A stretch of 64,000 nt of DNA, from NCBI GenBank assembly GCA_963971285.1, contig OZ020257.1, forward strand, positions 15,514,602-15,578,601, written 5' to 3'. Numbering within the stretch: the first letter of the stretch is position 1; the number at the start of each line of letters is the position of its first letter. Shown here piece after piece: positions 31,101 through 46,100 of this stretch. The notes under the pieces were generated by a model. The model was not told the origin of the DNA. It made no database searches and was given only the letters and a program-made list of their open reading frames with translations. The position numbers were made by a program, and so were the translations under genes. The DNA is from Astropecten irregularis (lineage: Eukaryota; Echinodermata; Asteroidea; Paxillosida; Astropectinidae).

Positions 31101-34100
31101 CGAGAAAATAGTGAAAAACCAACTCAATTTTTCTTATAAAACATGAAGAATGGTTATGATTTTAACCAGAGATCAAAACTGTTTTCGGTCTTTGTTTGAC
31201 TGATTTCTGGATAAATACAACATTTCAGGCGGAAACATTTTAACGGTATGTTTCTACCAGTACCATCTTCATACCCTGAAAGTTATACGTAAATCTGTGA
31301 ACATTTCTGTTTTTGAACGTTACCAATCCGTTAATTCGAGGGATTGGTGCAAAGAATGATTTGTACATATGAATATATGCTACTGTCCTCTGAAGGATGG
31401 TGTCAAGTTGTCAACTTACATCTTCTTCCGGCAGCTTGGAGAATTTCTCTGTGATGCAAACTTCCACGTACTTCCACATGAAGAGCAGAAGGATTGACAC
31501 AGGCACCATGTATAACTCAAAGTTCCAGACGATAATCAGGTAGCACTGGAAAAACAAGGGAAAAGTGGTTGATTAATAGCCAACAGTAGTGGATAGTGGG
31601 TAGTAGTGGATAATGTGGATCATACACTCCTTCCACAACCCTACAACAGAGGATCACTCACAGCAAAAGCCACAGCACTGCGAGCCTTGTGTTCCCACTG
31701 GAAGCAGCTGTTGATGAACTTCGTGGTGTCCAGGATCACGCCGATGAGCCTGGTCACTCTAGACAAGTTATACTGCAAAACCTGTAGAACCAAAGGGAAA
31801 AACAACCGTTCAGCAGAGTAACAAGGATTACCTTCTCAATCCCAGTCCCCCAGCCCCATTATTCTCCACGCCTTTGTTGTTGTCCACCTTTGATCTTGGC
31901 TTCCCCAGACCCCTCATTCCCTGACCATAATTGTCTACCCCCACACTCATGACAAGCATGCATCTGTCTTAGTAAAAACAGGATTCCAATTTCTGTGTGT
32001 TGTGTATCACTTGAAATTGTTCTTTGGCTGTTGTTTGCTGACCATGAACATCAAATGGAATTTGAAAATGGTTTGTTTTATTGGGCAAGCTGTTTTTGTG
32101 CTAAGCAATTTTTGGTGCTAAGCAGCTCTGTGAAATTGGCCCCTTGTCATTTTGCTTTCGATAAAGATCCTGCTAGGCTCGAAACGTGTCAGGTCCTCCT
32201 AATTCCAAGCAGAGTTAACAATCGGAAAAGTTTTCTGACAGAAACTGATTGGTGTTCTCGAGATTGAAATAAATTCTCTTTTTCTTGTAAACTTACCGAG
32301 ACTTTAAATTTGGCGTCCTGTTCAAGGTACTTTTCCTCTCTGGGGTTGACGGTTCGTACTGCGGCTTTTATCTGAATCAATCACGCAGGTGAACAAAGAG
32401 AAAACAAAATGATTTAAACACACAGCTTTTGCAGACGAATGTAAAAATTGTGCTATTTGAACAAATAGCAATTGAAATGTTCTGGCTACTGCAGAACAAC
32501 CTCACTTCCCAAAAGAGATCTTCACTTTACCCACCACAAACATGCTATCACATACTTTCTAAAAAAAAGGCATCACAAAAACAACAACAATTTTTGGTAC
32601 AAGAATTAAGGGTTCGTTTTTTTTCCAGAAGGTTAAAATGAAGTGTGTGGGTCTTCTTTTTATTATCAACTACCTCAACGAAATTGGACTTCTGCCATGT
32701 TTTTGGTAAAAATGTAGCGGCGTCACGCAATCTGTCTTTCGGGAGGGATTTGAAGCAGTTGTGAAGGGACTTATAAACTCACGCTGTTGAAGACAAAGTC
32801 CATCTCCAGAAGGATGGCTCCCTTGGCGCGCCTCCTCATCTTCTTATCCTTCAAGGCATAGTACTTCCTCTCTCCATTCTTGACCTGGAACGCCCCAAAA
32901 AAGGTAAAAAAAAGATTACAATCAAATTGAATCAGTAGAGTATCGAGCCTTAGGGGTCGACATTTACAGCAGGCTGCTGGTTGGCACAAAGCAAGAGAAG
33001 ACGTATTCAAACTACAGCAGCCACCAAAACCCATAGTCCAGCAAAAAACACCACGAATCAAACAGAAAATTTCCCAAAAGAATAAAATGCTGGTCTTTGT
33101 AAAACAGCGATCCAAACAAGTTTTGAATGAAAAACAACAACAAATAACCACAAGAGAAACTGACTGAATGTTTAAGTCTTTGGAAGGTGCACAAAGCATT
33201 AAAAAAAGAATAGGCTGTTTATAAAATGGATCATCAGCGTTGGCTAAAAAAGTATGTGCTGATTCATGTCAGATTGACAAAACCTAATTTAAGTACCAGT
33301 AAAGACTATCTTAATGGTACTTCCAAAGTATAACCAGCAAGTCAAGAGCCGTTATTAATACCTTCAAGAGCGGTATTTCAACCTTGCCCAGAAATTCTGG
33401 GCTTCCATGTTTGTCCTCATCAAAGACGCTCACTTCAAGAATAGAATGGATGTCCTTCACGTTACTGCCAAAAATACAAAACACAGAAAACTGTTAAAAA
33501 GTGACAACTCTTTCCTTTAAGTGAAAGAAAGATAGCTCAGTCAAATGAACAAATGTGGAATTTCCAAATAAGTCATTTTTTTACTCACAATGTGAAGACT
33601 TTTCCCCATTCAGGGTTGAGGGTCTTGTACAAAGTGTGCGTCTGCAGCCGACTATTCACCAACTCCAAGACACAGAAAGGATCACTCTTGCCTGAATTCA
33701 AAGACAACAAAAGCGAAGATGGGTTATGCCTATAAACTTCAGATCCATTTTAGAAACAGTTAGACCATTTTAACTTTGATAATAATTTTTTTCTGTGTCC
33801 ACCAAAACACTCACCTCCTATGTCTGCTGAGGCTAATCCTTGAGCCTTGATTACTGGAGAAAAGAAAAACAAACACACACACCAGGTCATTGTAAAGTGA
33901 AAACAAATTATTTGAATATCTCAGCAGCAACATTTGGAAGCGATAAATTTCTGTTCACGGTGTAAAACTTGACAGCGTCATACAGTTTCTTCAAGCTGCA
34001 ATAAATGTACATGTAATTAAAAAAGAATACACTATATGTACACATGATATGTGAGCAAAAAGAGAAATTAATATAAATATCATATTTCGATATTGATTAA

Positions 34101-37100
34101 CCATCAAATGGCAATAATAAATTTACCCTACGCCACCGGAATCAATTTCCACAGAACAGTTCATAAATTTGTCCTGAAAAAACAAAATTATGCACAAAAG
34201 AGGCCATGTCCACTGTACTGTATGTAATTTACATATATCCATTAACCGTGTCCTTTTAAAATGCTTGAGTGGGCAGCTGCTTAACAACACATTGTTTCCC
34301 CCCTATTTTTCTGTTTCTGACCGAACATTTTTAGGCGGCAATCAAGAATGCTCGACTGATTAATCATACTCTGAATGTGTCATCAATGAGATCACGGTCA
34401 TTTGCATATTTCGCCAGGCATACACGCCATTTCTGGACCGAGGACGAGGTTGAGGGGGAGGGAGGAGACATCGAGGTTAATTGTTCATGCTTGGCACAAC
34501 AAGGATCGACAGGTGCATTGTAAATCCACACAGCATGTAATTTAAACACCCAAGCATTTAACATACACCTGCACACCATACACCCTTCCTATTACACCAT
34601 TACCGCACATCACAAAGCAGGGATGTGAGTGACCACACAAACAAAATCTCAAAACACCAAGGAAAAAAGCTGCAATTTTAAAAGTTCCTATAATTTTAAA
34701 CAGAGCAGGTGTACAAAAAAAAGCTGAAATTCTGAGTTAAATAAAAAAAAAAAAAATTAATAAAATAAAAAAAATTGGCAATCAGATTTAATAAATCTGA
34801 AGTATCACATCCCTGTCAAAGAAGATGGACCACCAGTGTTATGCATTAAGACGGCTGGATGGCTCAGTCGGTTCGAATCCCGCTTCAGTCAATTTTTCTT
34901 TGTTACACTTTTTCAAACTAATTTTCAACAGGAAAACTCATTTAGAAAGGTTTATACATATATGCTTGGCAAGAGAAAATTCTCAGTATCAAAGATTTCT
35001 GACATCAGGAATATCAAACAAAAGACTTAAACGTAGACCGAATTGTTTTGAACAAGCTTCATTCTGATTGGCTGATTAAAAAAGCTGGGCTAGTCATGTG
35101 ATAGCTCACCTTTGATCTGTAGCCAGCCGACGTCCTTCAATTCTTTCAAGCTATTCAGAAGCCCCTGCAGAAAAACAGATCGAGAAAACAAAAAACCATT
35201 CTTCTCAACAATTGTACAAAAAACTAAAACCAGACAAAATGGCCAGCAATTGTTCCTGGTATCAATAGACAAGATTTCGGAATAGAGGAAGGTTAGGTTT
35301 TTTTCTAAGAAAAGGTAGAGATTCCGTGTGGATGTTGTTTTTTAATCCAAAGAGATATAAGAGGTCCTTATCAGTACACATTGTTTAATGACCTCTGCTA
35401 TCATTTCGTTTTTCCACTTTTTGGGGTCAAACGTTAACTTCAGAAAAGGAAGGAAAATGGTTGGAATCCCTAAAAAGCACCCTAGGCACTGTACCTCGAA
35501 AGCCTGATGAAGCCTTTTTATCATTTTTTATGATGCAAAAAAAAAAGATATAGTTTTAGAGATGGGAGGAAAACCCCAGAGTAATATTTTGGGTAAACCC
35601 CACGGAATCAGGTAGGGACTGAAAACCCAATCCACTTGTGGACCTACCCGGACTTGAACTCAGTCCGCCAGAGGTGAAAGGCAAGGAAAGAACCGTTACG
35701 CCAACCTAACTGCCATTGATTCTATGACATTAGATCACACAGGATAGTTCCAACTACCTCTCCCAAAAAGAAAATGGCCTCCTTTGACATAAGAAGTGCC
35801 CACAGATAGAGTCTGCACCGCCACTCACGTATTTCCTGTACAGCATCCGGACTGTGTTGGGGTCGTGCTTGAAGTTGGCTAGGTCCGAGATGCTCTCCGT
35901 CCCCGTCGTGCCCGTGATGGTGAGGAGCAGGGACAGGATCCCCGCGCCGTCCTCTAACTCCAGGTCACAGTGGTGAGTCTCTTCACGGTTCAAGGAGGCA
36001 ATATCGATCTGAGTCCTATAACGAGACGAGGGTACAGGAGGGATGTGTATTAAGAAGAGACTGCATTGCAACAGGTTGTTTCAAACACTTCAAATTTTGG
36101 TTGTTTTTAAGAGAAATGTGACATTTCCAGTCTCTTTTCCTCTGCTCCAAAAAAGTTAGAATTTGGTCAAGCTACAGACAAATACAGATAACAAAAATTG
36201 GGTTTCAAGAACAAAATTGTGACAATGCATCCCATGCTGTCAAGCTTTCCAGCGAAATTCCCTTGCAAACCCCTGAATAAGCTGGTACCATGAGTCACAA
36301 GTACTGTATCATGACAGTTTGGATGGTAACCTGCACTCTATCTACAGTCAGCATTCCCATCCAGCAGCACATATAAATTTCTGAAGTCATGATTTAAGGC
36401 TGCTGCTTAGCGACTAATTAACAGCTTAATGACTGAATCTTTCCAATACCTTCCCATGATGTCATCTCTTGAGCCAACATCTTTATCCCACACCGATATC
36501 TCCAGCATATTAGTCTGGTCCTCGAACAGCCGAAGATCAAACTGCTCCATCCATTTGGGACTCAGGGTACCTTTCTCAGTCTGTGGACAGAAAAAAAAGT
36601 GGAAATAACATGTTGTGCTTTGGTCGATAAAAGCACACATTACATGTACAAACCTAGAGGGGCAGACTTGAGCACCCCCCCCCCCCCCCTCACCCTCCAA
36701 AATAAATCTAGGTTTTGAGATTGCATCCGGCAAAAAAAAGGTCATCTATTTAAAAATGCTTCTGCAAACTGCAGCAGTTGCCTTTGGCAGATCTGTATGG
36801 TATGCACAATTCAGTTGGGAACCGGCCACGAGCTGAGTATACAATACATGGAATTTTGGTCGGTAACCTTTCCGGTGCCTATCAAATTTGGATGCCTGGA
36901 AAGATATGTGACGATTAGTTTCACACCATACTTCTATCTTTAAATGTTCCCAAAGACAATTTTAATTCTTCCGCTGGTGGCACCTGCAACTCAGGTAAGA
37001 TTATCTTCCGCCTAAAACTGAAATTTGAGGTTGGCAAAGTATCCCAGATTATCCGGGATGGTTCTCTCGTTGTTTTTAATCTGCAAGTTCTTAAGACCAC

Positions 37101-40100
37101 ATCTGGAGACAATTATCCACGTGGGCCATGTTTCATGAGGAATTTCATGATTTTTAATTGAGCGCCCTCGGGCTAAATCGGGTGTAAAGTTCTGAACATG
37201 CATTCACTGATACTTATACCTAAGGGTCCTGAACATATTTTTAGACCGTGGAGAGATTTTTAGAAAAAGGAAAAAAAGGAAAACGGCAGACTGGTGAGAA
37301 GATGTCTATCGTAAAAGAGTCCACCTATTACTGACTCATTGTTATTCAAAACAAAGAAAAATAAATTCATTTCCTTATAAAAGCTATTTCTGGTTACTAA
37401 CAAAACATTTGTAAGCACTTTTTTGACTTTATTTGAAAAACAAATTTAATAGTTTTTAATATTTGGTTTGGTTATGTTTTGTCTTTGCTCACACTCCAAA
37501 TTGCCTTTAAAGCAAAGGCAGTGAATAAATAGAACTTCTGTGGGAAAATATAAACTCCATTATGATAAAAGAATTACAACTCAAAATATGCTCAAACAAA
37601 AAACACTAAAAAGGCCGACAGTAGAATAGCCTGCTGTTGCTAATTGTATAAAATAATATTTGCTAATTGTATAAAATAACATTCTTGTGTACAGAGCGCC
37701 CTCAATGGCAAAAGAGAATTAGTATTATTATTATTTTTTTCATTTCATTGATTATTCTCCCCATCGTAGACGGTTGCCGCAGAAAGGTGTGAACATTATC
37801 GAGCTGTTTCAGCTAACTGGGTCTAGGCTACATGTATTTCTTTGCTAATGAGAAATTATAATATTAAAAGTAGTATGGAATGGTTAGAGTCTGTTGATGC
37901 TTCATGGCTGAAATCAGCTACGCCCCCCGCTAATAAGGACATTTTATTTTTACGTTTACTTTTTTCTTTCCTTTATTTCTTGTATAATTTAATTGTTTAT
38001 TTTGTTTGCAGCTCTATTTTATGTTTTTTGGGGGATAAAAGGATCGTCAATGATTTTCAAGTCAGTGAAAAGGTCATGAAAGTGAAAAATTCATGACTAG
38101 AAATTAACAAGCCAACTCACTCACAGCAGAAAGAAACTCCAACTTTTTCCTACCTTGCTCTTGAACTTCTCGCTGCCTAGTTTGAATTTGACGTAGGGAT
38201 CGCTCAGTCCGTTATCGTCCATGGGAATCAGGTTCTTGCCCTCCAGCAGCGTGATGGTGATGACCCCGTTCCAGAGCTGCGACTTGATCTTGCGGGAACC
38301 CTGGGGATTGTCGCTTTTTCTTCGTTTGGACAACGTGGTGGCCTGCACGAGAAAGAAAGAAAACCAGAAAGAAATGTCAACATTTTCAGGAAAACCACTT
38401 TCTACTCTCTCAACCAAAACTATAGCACTCCAAAAATTCTCAGATAAAACTTCTTTTTGTGCTACCATTTAATTTGGCTTAAACATTTAAATATAAAACA
38501 TATCATCACCAAGAAAAAGTCTCCATTTGTGTCTAAAAATGAAGATGTCTATGAATTTTGTTTATTTTATTTCTGGTTTGTAAAAGCAGTTTTCTTAAAT
38601 ATGACAGCATTTCGGGGGGAAATATTTCACAATTACTATTATTTTTAGTTCGATCCTTACAAATACGAGGTCAAATTTTTTTTATTACATTTGTAGACAG
38701 CGCTTTGAAATGAGATAAATATATGAACCTGCATAAATTTATGTACACGTATATATATATAATACAATGCATGTACGTATGATCTTTGTATGTACATGTC
38801 TGGATACATCTTTTTATACAGTCCACTATAAATGTACATATTGACATTTTGACAAATATTATGTTAATTATTCGTTGTCCATATATTTGTAACTCGGTCA
38901 ATATCAAACCATACACAAGGCAGGCATGGCAGGTGTTTATTTTAATACCACAGTGCATATTTGTATGTGAATGCATATTGCTATTATTATGCACTCCAGG
39001 TACATATTATCATTATTAATTAGTTAATTAATATGAATCGTTATGCAATGGCTGCATAATGTAATTTGTAATAACTAATGGACAAATACCACACCCATGT
39101 ACTGTGTTACAATGCACACGTGGAAGTGTGACATTGAGTCTATATTGTAGAAGGGAAACACAGATCCACATTTTACCGTTTACGTATTGAACCTTCAGCT
39201 AACCATATTCAGCACTTACTACACGTACAGAAGGTCAATTAGGCGGGGAAAAAAAATTGTTGTGTTGCCCTCAAGTGGAAAAATCAAAATTTTGGGTCGG
39301 TCTTTTTTTTTTTTTGGTGTTGTTGCCGACTTTCAAACATTTAAGAATAAATACTGGTCACCAGGGCTTATAAATCAACGGTCTTGGGTCGTTTTGAGGA
39401 GACACGCTTTTTTCCTGCTAAAAAAAAAAAACAAATCCCGACCCAAAATTTTTGCATTTTACGGTCGGTCGCTGAGGGCAACACAACCATTTTTTTTTTA
39501 GGCCTTATGATGAGCCAAATACAAAAGAAAATATTATGCACAAAGCAACAGTAGGCACAAAGATGTCACCCCCAAGGCCACCCCAGCCCTATAATTACAT
39601 GTCTAATATGCTCAATACAGACATGAATCGCCCTAAATACTCAATGACAAGAGACGAGCAGATCGGCTAATACTTGCATCATCCCCTCCCAACACCTCAC
39701 GCCTGGTTTCCACATTCTGTCACATTCCGCCCTCGAGGCAGCCAATAAACGAAAAATGCTCGCGCTAATTGCCGTCTCTGGTAAAGATATCACTTGCATT
39801 ATGAGAGAAAATGTCCTAAGTGCGTGCAGAATGATGGATGGTATGATTATTAAATGCGAACGAAAATTTGGAATCTCGCCACTGATATGAAATTTTGCAT
39901 GACATTCTGGCCACTTCAGAAACTTGGTCCGTGTTTGAAATCAACTGGCTATGGCTTGACGATTACACGCGTCTATGGGCAGTGTCTGTAGCCACTACCA
40001 TAGAGTACCAAAGTCATAGCCATTATGGACAAGCCATAGAATACCAAAGATTTCAAGTCGTAGCCAAATGGGCAAGCCTTGAGTACTGGGCCAAACATTT

Positions 40101-43100
40101 GCTTCAAGGGTATCCAGAGGAGGGTTTGTCTCGAATGGAATTGATTTTTTCCGTCAAATAAATTAAATTGACTACCTAGCACATGCACTGTCATTATTGA
40201 TTACTGTTTCATGGCCAAGCCTGAAATTGGCTTGATGATAAGGAGTTCTCTTTAATTAGATATTTCTCGACAGTTTAGCTAATGATACAATAAAATAGTG
40301 AGATTTTCATTGTTTTCATAGGTGTCGTAAGGATAGGGACTACTCACTGAAAAGAAATACTTAGGATCAAGAATATCAAAAAACATGTAGGCTAGTGACA
40401 GTAAATATGAAGACATTCATGGGCCTTTCTCCAATCTCGGCTCTGGCTCTGGCTCCGGCTCCGTCTCTGTTTTCATACGCTGAAAATATAGGTTGTGGTT
40501 TGCCATTGAAACTGAAGCTCTGTTGTCCTTTTCAAACCAGAGAATCTACTTCCTAACTGCAGCCAAAAGCCTCTATTTTGATACCTGTAATTTTGAAATG
40601 GATTCACGAAATGGAGGCGGAGCCTGAGCTGGAGCCGAGCTTTTGAGAAAGGCCCATAATGTATCGGTAAACCCCTTTTGTTTTGCTGAATTGGCCAAGG
40701 AAAACTTTGGATTTTGCAAGTACATGTATTTACAAGAATATTCAAACACACCATGTCTTGCATGTACCGTGCAAATATCTGTTGTACGTTTCTCACTCAC
40801 AACTTGCCATTTTCTGTTTTCTCATTTGCAACTTGGCGGATGCAAATGCCACGTGGGAAATTTATCTCTCAACCCGGAACCATTATTCGGCGGGTTGGCG
40901 TTAGCCACCTAGATGGAACTCATCTTCTCTTCGCTCAGCTGCGACAGAGAGACAGAGAGAGACACCTTTTGATGAGTCAAATTACCTCCAACCCTGATAT
41001 TTCCCTCGGGGAGCCGAAGCACAAACAGCCTCTTAATAACGCTGAAAAATACATCGAAGGCCTCTCAGAGGAAAAGAAAAAAGCATTACAATACCGACCC
41101 ATGACAGATAACATTATAACAAGTGTGCAAATGAGGACGCTGACAAAAAGGGGAGGGGGAAAAAAAAAAAATTGCAAGAAATATTGCTGTATGTTAAACC
41201 AAACGAGGACTGTATAGCCAAGAATTCCCTGGGCATAACTCATACGCTAGAGATATTGTGTAAAGAACACGCACTGACACAGGGATGTCCGATTTTATGC
41301 ATCAACGGAAACCTGCGAAAACACCATCATCACAATGGGAACGAGCTTTAACTTTCTGAACTAGGGCAAAGTACAGACCGACACTTTGGCTGGTATAAGG
41401 TGCATTCAAATTCCTGGTGCACTCAAATAATGCTTTTGACATTTTTTCGATAATTTCTAATCGATACCTGGTACATTGAATTTGATTTGATGGTCAATTA
41501 TTTCGTGCCAAATTTACTGTCCTCTCAAAGATAGTGTGATCACTGCTACACAAGAAAGGGAGTGTATTAAAACCTAAACAGCAAGATACATGTCATAGCT
41601 TGGTGTCTGGAGGCTTGGCCCGTGTATCTGTAAGACATTGAAGATTTCTCTGCTGTTTTTCATTTGAATATACAGTGGAATGCCACTATAACAAACACTG
41701 CTATGTGGATCGGTTTGTGGAAACACCATGTAAGAATCTTTTGCACTGACTTCTATTTCGTTCGCACATCTCATAAGGTCTCAACGTTTCAACTAGCTCT
41801 AGTCCTCATCAGGAGACCATCAGAAGAACACAGCTATACCAAACTTTTGGCTACCCGGTATACGGAACATCATCCTTGACTCCCATTTTTGTGTACAAAA
41901 CATAATAAATAATTTAATTCACTATAACGAATGACCACTATCAACTATTACAGACAATATCTGTGCATCCTGCCATGTTCGTTACAGCGCCATTCCGACG
42001 TGTGTATTTTAATAAGGTCACGTCCGAATTCTTCTTGTAACATGTCAATCTCTAGCTGTTAAGGCTAACCATCCCAGCTCAGCAGGACAGATATACACAT
42101 CAATGAAACCAATATCCCAAGAAGTGATAAACGTTCACACGAGATAGCATACCAGCCGATATTGGCAAAATGTGGAGAATGTATCAATGTTTCCCTGTAC
42201 CTCGTTATCCCAGCCGGACATTGAAGTGTCAATTACATCATGGAAAATTCCTCCAAAATTCCCCGCACCACTATTCCTGTGTTTTTCTTGTTCTGTACAC
42301 ACTCTCTGAAAATTTATAGTTTGTCCCATTGCAACTAACGGTATTCTTTTTTACATTCTTATCGCATTTGGTTCATCATAACATATTTTTGAAAAACAGT
42401 TTTACAATAATTTATCTTCAAATGGTATCTGATCTTTCTTACTTCCTATAGAAAAGCAATGCAATCCCTCCTTCGATAAGATTAAAAGTAGCATGCGACT
42501 ATCACAAGAGTTTGATGATGAAAAATTATGGTTACTAAATCAATGTGGAGAGACCCCAGTTGCCGCGGTTATGGCACATAACATTATATCTACAGACAGC
42601 TAACTGCTGAGGAAATTTAACCTAAATTCAATAATTTCAAGGCCTAAAAGAAGCGCACGGGCATTTTCGCAAGCTGCTACATATAGCACAGATGCGCCAC
42701 TAGTGTCGGGCATAGACTGTATGTCTGATGGCAAGCACTATAAGGGCACATTTTGAATAATTTGCATCATTGCATGATCTGTGGTTCTAAATTTAGCTTT
42801 CGACAAGGACATTTCTTCAAAAAAGCGAGAATTGTACATCTTTGTTCAATGTACTGCTGTAACATCAACATAAACATGTAGAGAGTATTTCTGGCTACCA
42901 ACACTCATTATAACCAATAATACAATTTATACCAGATGCTATTTCATTGCACACCATCAGAAAAAAATTTATACCAGTGTATTTTATTTCATTAAATTGG
43001 AGTCTGAATTTATAGAACTGCTTCGCAAAACAATTTGCAGGGAAAGAAAGATTTACATGTGCAAGCCAAAATGCCATGCTTTTTTCATGCCACGCAGGAG

Positions 43101-46100
43101 AGATCACGGTATACCACGATAATCACACACAAATCATGCTGAGTTTTGCCTGGTAACCCATCACCATTACAAGTCAGACATTACCCAAATTTCTACACAA
43201 ATTTGGTGCCAACAATTGTTCATGTTTTCTCAAATTATTATTTTATTCTGTACACATTTTTTCGGAGGGGTAGGCGTGTGTACTGAGACTTACCCAGCAA
43301 ACAAAACAATCTTGGTGCATTAATGAATAGATAATATCTAATGTTATAGACTGGCTTTAAGGAACACAAAATTGATCGGATTATAAGTGATGCGAGCTCT
43401 ATTCACCGGTGCCTGTCGAGCCATCATGCAATTTGTTAATCAACATAAGCTAGATGAAGAAGCAAAGCCGTAGAAATGCGTCAGTTCTCAACGCCCCTTC
43501 ATTTTAATTACAAAATCGCCATGGCACCAGACAACCGGCGAATTAATGTAGCGCAGCATCTCGTCTGCGACATGCAACTTCATGAACTACCCACGATGGC
43601 AGATGGTCATTTGAAGAGAAAAAATTACTTAAAGGTAATATCATACTTTGGTTTTTATCACAGAAATACAGATTCATGGGCAAAAATATCAAGACAGATA
43701 CAGTAACAGTCATCTGTGCAAATTTCAGTCCCATACGGTGCCCACTTTTTGAGAAAACAGTGAAAACCAGCCACAGTATTTCTTAAGTCTTTTCAGTTTA
43801 TTTTTGATCTTTTAAAAGATGAAAAAGATTGTCGGTCATTGTTTTACTAATTTCTGGATAAATTAATACACCATTTCAGGCAGAACAATTTTAACGGTAT
43901 GTTTCTTCCACCACCATCTTCATACCCTGTAAGTTATACGTAAATCTGTGAACATATCTGTTTTGGTTTCTAGCTTACCAAAGTATGATACTACCTTTAA
44001 CATGTAATACCATCAATCTGTCAACGCCTGGGCCATTGGCGGAAACTACCAGGTGGTTTATATCAACTTCTATGTGAATAATTGAAGCTTCAAGAGAATG
44101 AGCACATTAATTACATTTAACTACAAAATTACTTGGTGTAAATTTGGCAATATCAACTCCTCCTACATGTAGCTTAGGTTTCTTGAATTTATTCTAGCAG
44201 GGCTTCGATTCGTTTCTCTTGACAATTTGCCTAAATAAGAAAACCCAGAAGTACATGTATAATAAATTCGGAAAATTAAGGGAAACTGACTGCGTTTATC
44301 GATTGTAACGATTCTGGCACCTGCAAAGAAAAATCAGGAGTTGAACCTATGACCTATGGTTCAACAAACAAGTGCAACTCACTTTTTTTCCCCTGTCTCA
44401 AATGTCTTTGCTTGGAGCCAAAGTTATCAATTTGCTAAGCAAGGCAGTCTGTTTTTTTCCCTCGTGGGCGCTCAAAAGTATTGAGTTCGCCGGCGCTGTC
44501 AATATACTGAGAATGGCAAGTCTTACTCTGACTTATAATCTCACTGATGTAATATTTCATCCATATACATGTAATGGCCATTTTAAGAGCAAAACTTCAG
44601 GCCCTTAAACAAATCCTGATTCATCTTTAGCTGAGGGTTCCACTCCATTTAGTCTTTCCAATTTTTAAAGTAAGATCAAAACAGACTCTTTCAGTTTCGG
44701 AGAACATACACAGTCTCCCCCTTGCAGGTACAGAATTCTCCTGAAGACAGCCAGAGCGTACAAGCCAGAATGTTGAGTTAACAGGCTCTTTTCAGAGCCA
44801 CACAATACTTACAAAAGAGATGTAAATTTGTAAAAATTGTATTATTTTATACACTGTTTTGAACAAAGAAATTGGCGGACTCTGTTCTTGACCAAAAAAA
44901 TGGAGCTTATTCAACTTCAGCGGACAACCACAACCTTTATGGTCAGCTTATGGGTGATGGAGAAGACAAATGACCTGCTACCTCATCAAGCAGACCATCT
45001 TGAAAGAAGGTGACTTCCTAATGGCGTCCAAGTGTCAGTAACATATGCACTGGTCTAGTATTAGGTCTTGCAAATTAGGGCAAGCTATCAAAGAGAGAGA
45101 GCTTATAAACATCCATTGACTTCCTGTATTCCTATACAGCCCTCGGGCCACCAAAACGAGTATCAGAATGCAACAGATTCCTCGTCCTCATGCCGATACT
45201 TCAGAAATTAACGACACCGACAACAAGACACGTCGTCGGGCATTCATCTTGCAGACGATATCAGATGGCGTTAACAGCTCTGACTGATACAGGCCTGTGA
45301 ATGGTTTATTCGTGTCCTACAAAACCCTGCCAGGTGTTACATTACCGCTCTGACGGGGAGAAAGAAAAAAAAACGACGAACTGACAAAGAAAAGAAAAAC
45401 AACATCGAGCAAAAGCACAACTACAGGTAATTTGAGTCGGTACTTTTTGATTTGCATTTTACAAAATCATGGAAATCTGCTTCAGTTTGTTTTCATTGTA
45501 ATTCTCCCCAAATCCAAGGGGATTTTCTATTCTATTATGAAAATACTCACCTGCGATACATACAAAATGTATACGCATTTGAAAATTATGTATTTTGATG
45601 GTATCGAAGTTGACGTATTTTCTGTCATAGAATTGTAAAATGTTGATGGCAACATCAGTAGGGGAAACCAAGAAGGGGGAGAGTGTAACAAACTAGTCCA
45701 TGATCGGAGAAATTCTCTCTTTATTGATCTTTCCAATTCAAATCCAGATTATAACCCAGAAAGGCCAACTGGACTAATGCTTTAGTGCTATAAAACATCC
45801 ACTACAATCCAACTCCTGTAATTGTTAAATTTTGAGTGGAAAGGACTGAACTGCCTGAATGCCATTACTGGCTTGTTGGCACATCTTGATCAAAGTCCAA
45901 GGAATGAAATCTATGGATGACAGCAGAGTGTCAGATTTTGGTAGAGTGAGTAATTAGGATTCCTGCCTTGGCCAGTTTGTTGAGAGCCTTGTTCTCACAA
46001 CCACACCTCTTCCGAAAAAAGAGTCTTTACACAGTGTCTTCACAAACTTTAATATACATGTAGTCGTAGCTTGACTGACATGCAAGGAACAGGACTACTG

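Noticed and set aside
34127-34173. Possible extra MCTP exon between 35110-35164 and 33815-33853
   Set aside because: It has AG and GT borders, but in the required phase it meets a stop codon, and the flanking exons already join in phase to give an intact C2C domain.
40714-41217. 167-codon plus-strand frame in the largest MCTP intron
   Set aside because: No recognisable domain, composition like translated intron, no splice or promoter context; treated as chance.
44372-44608. 78-codon plus-strand frame
   Set aside because: No domain, no neighbouring exon signals; chance frame in intron.
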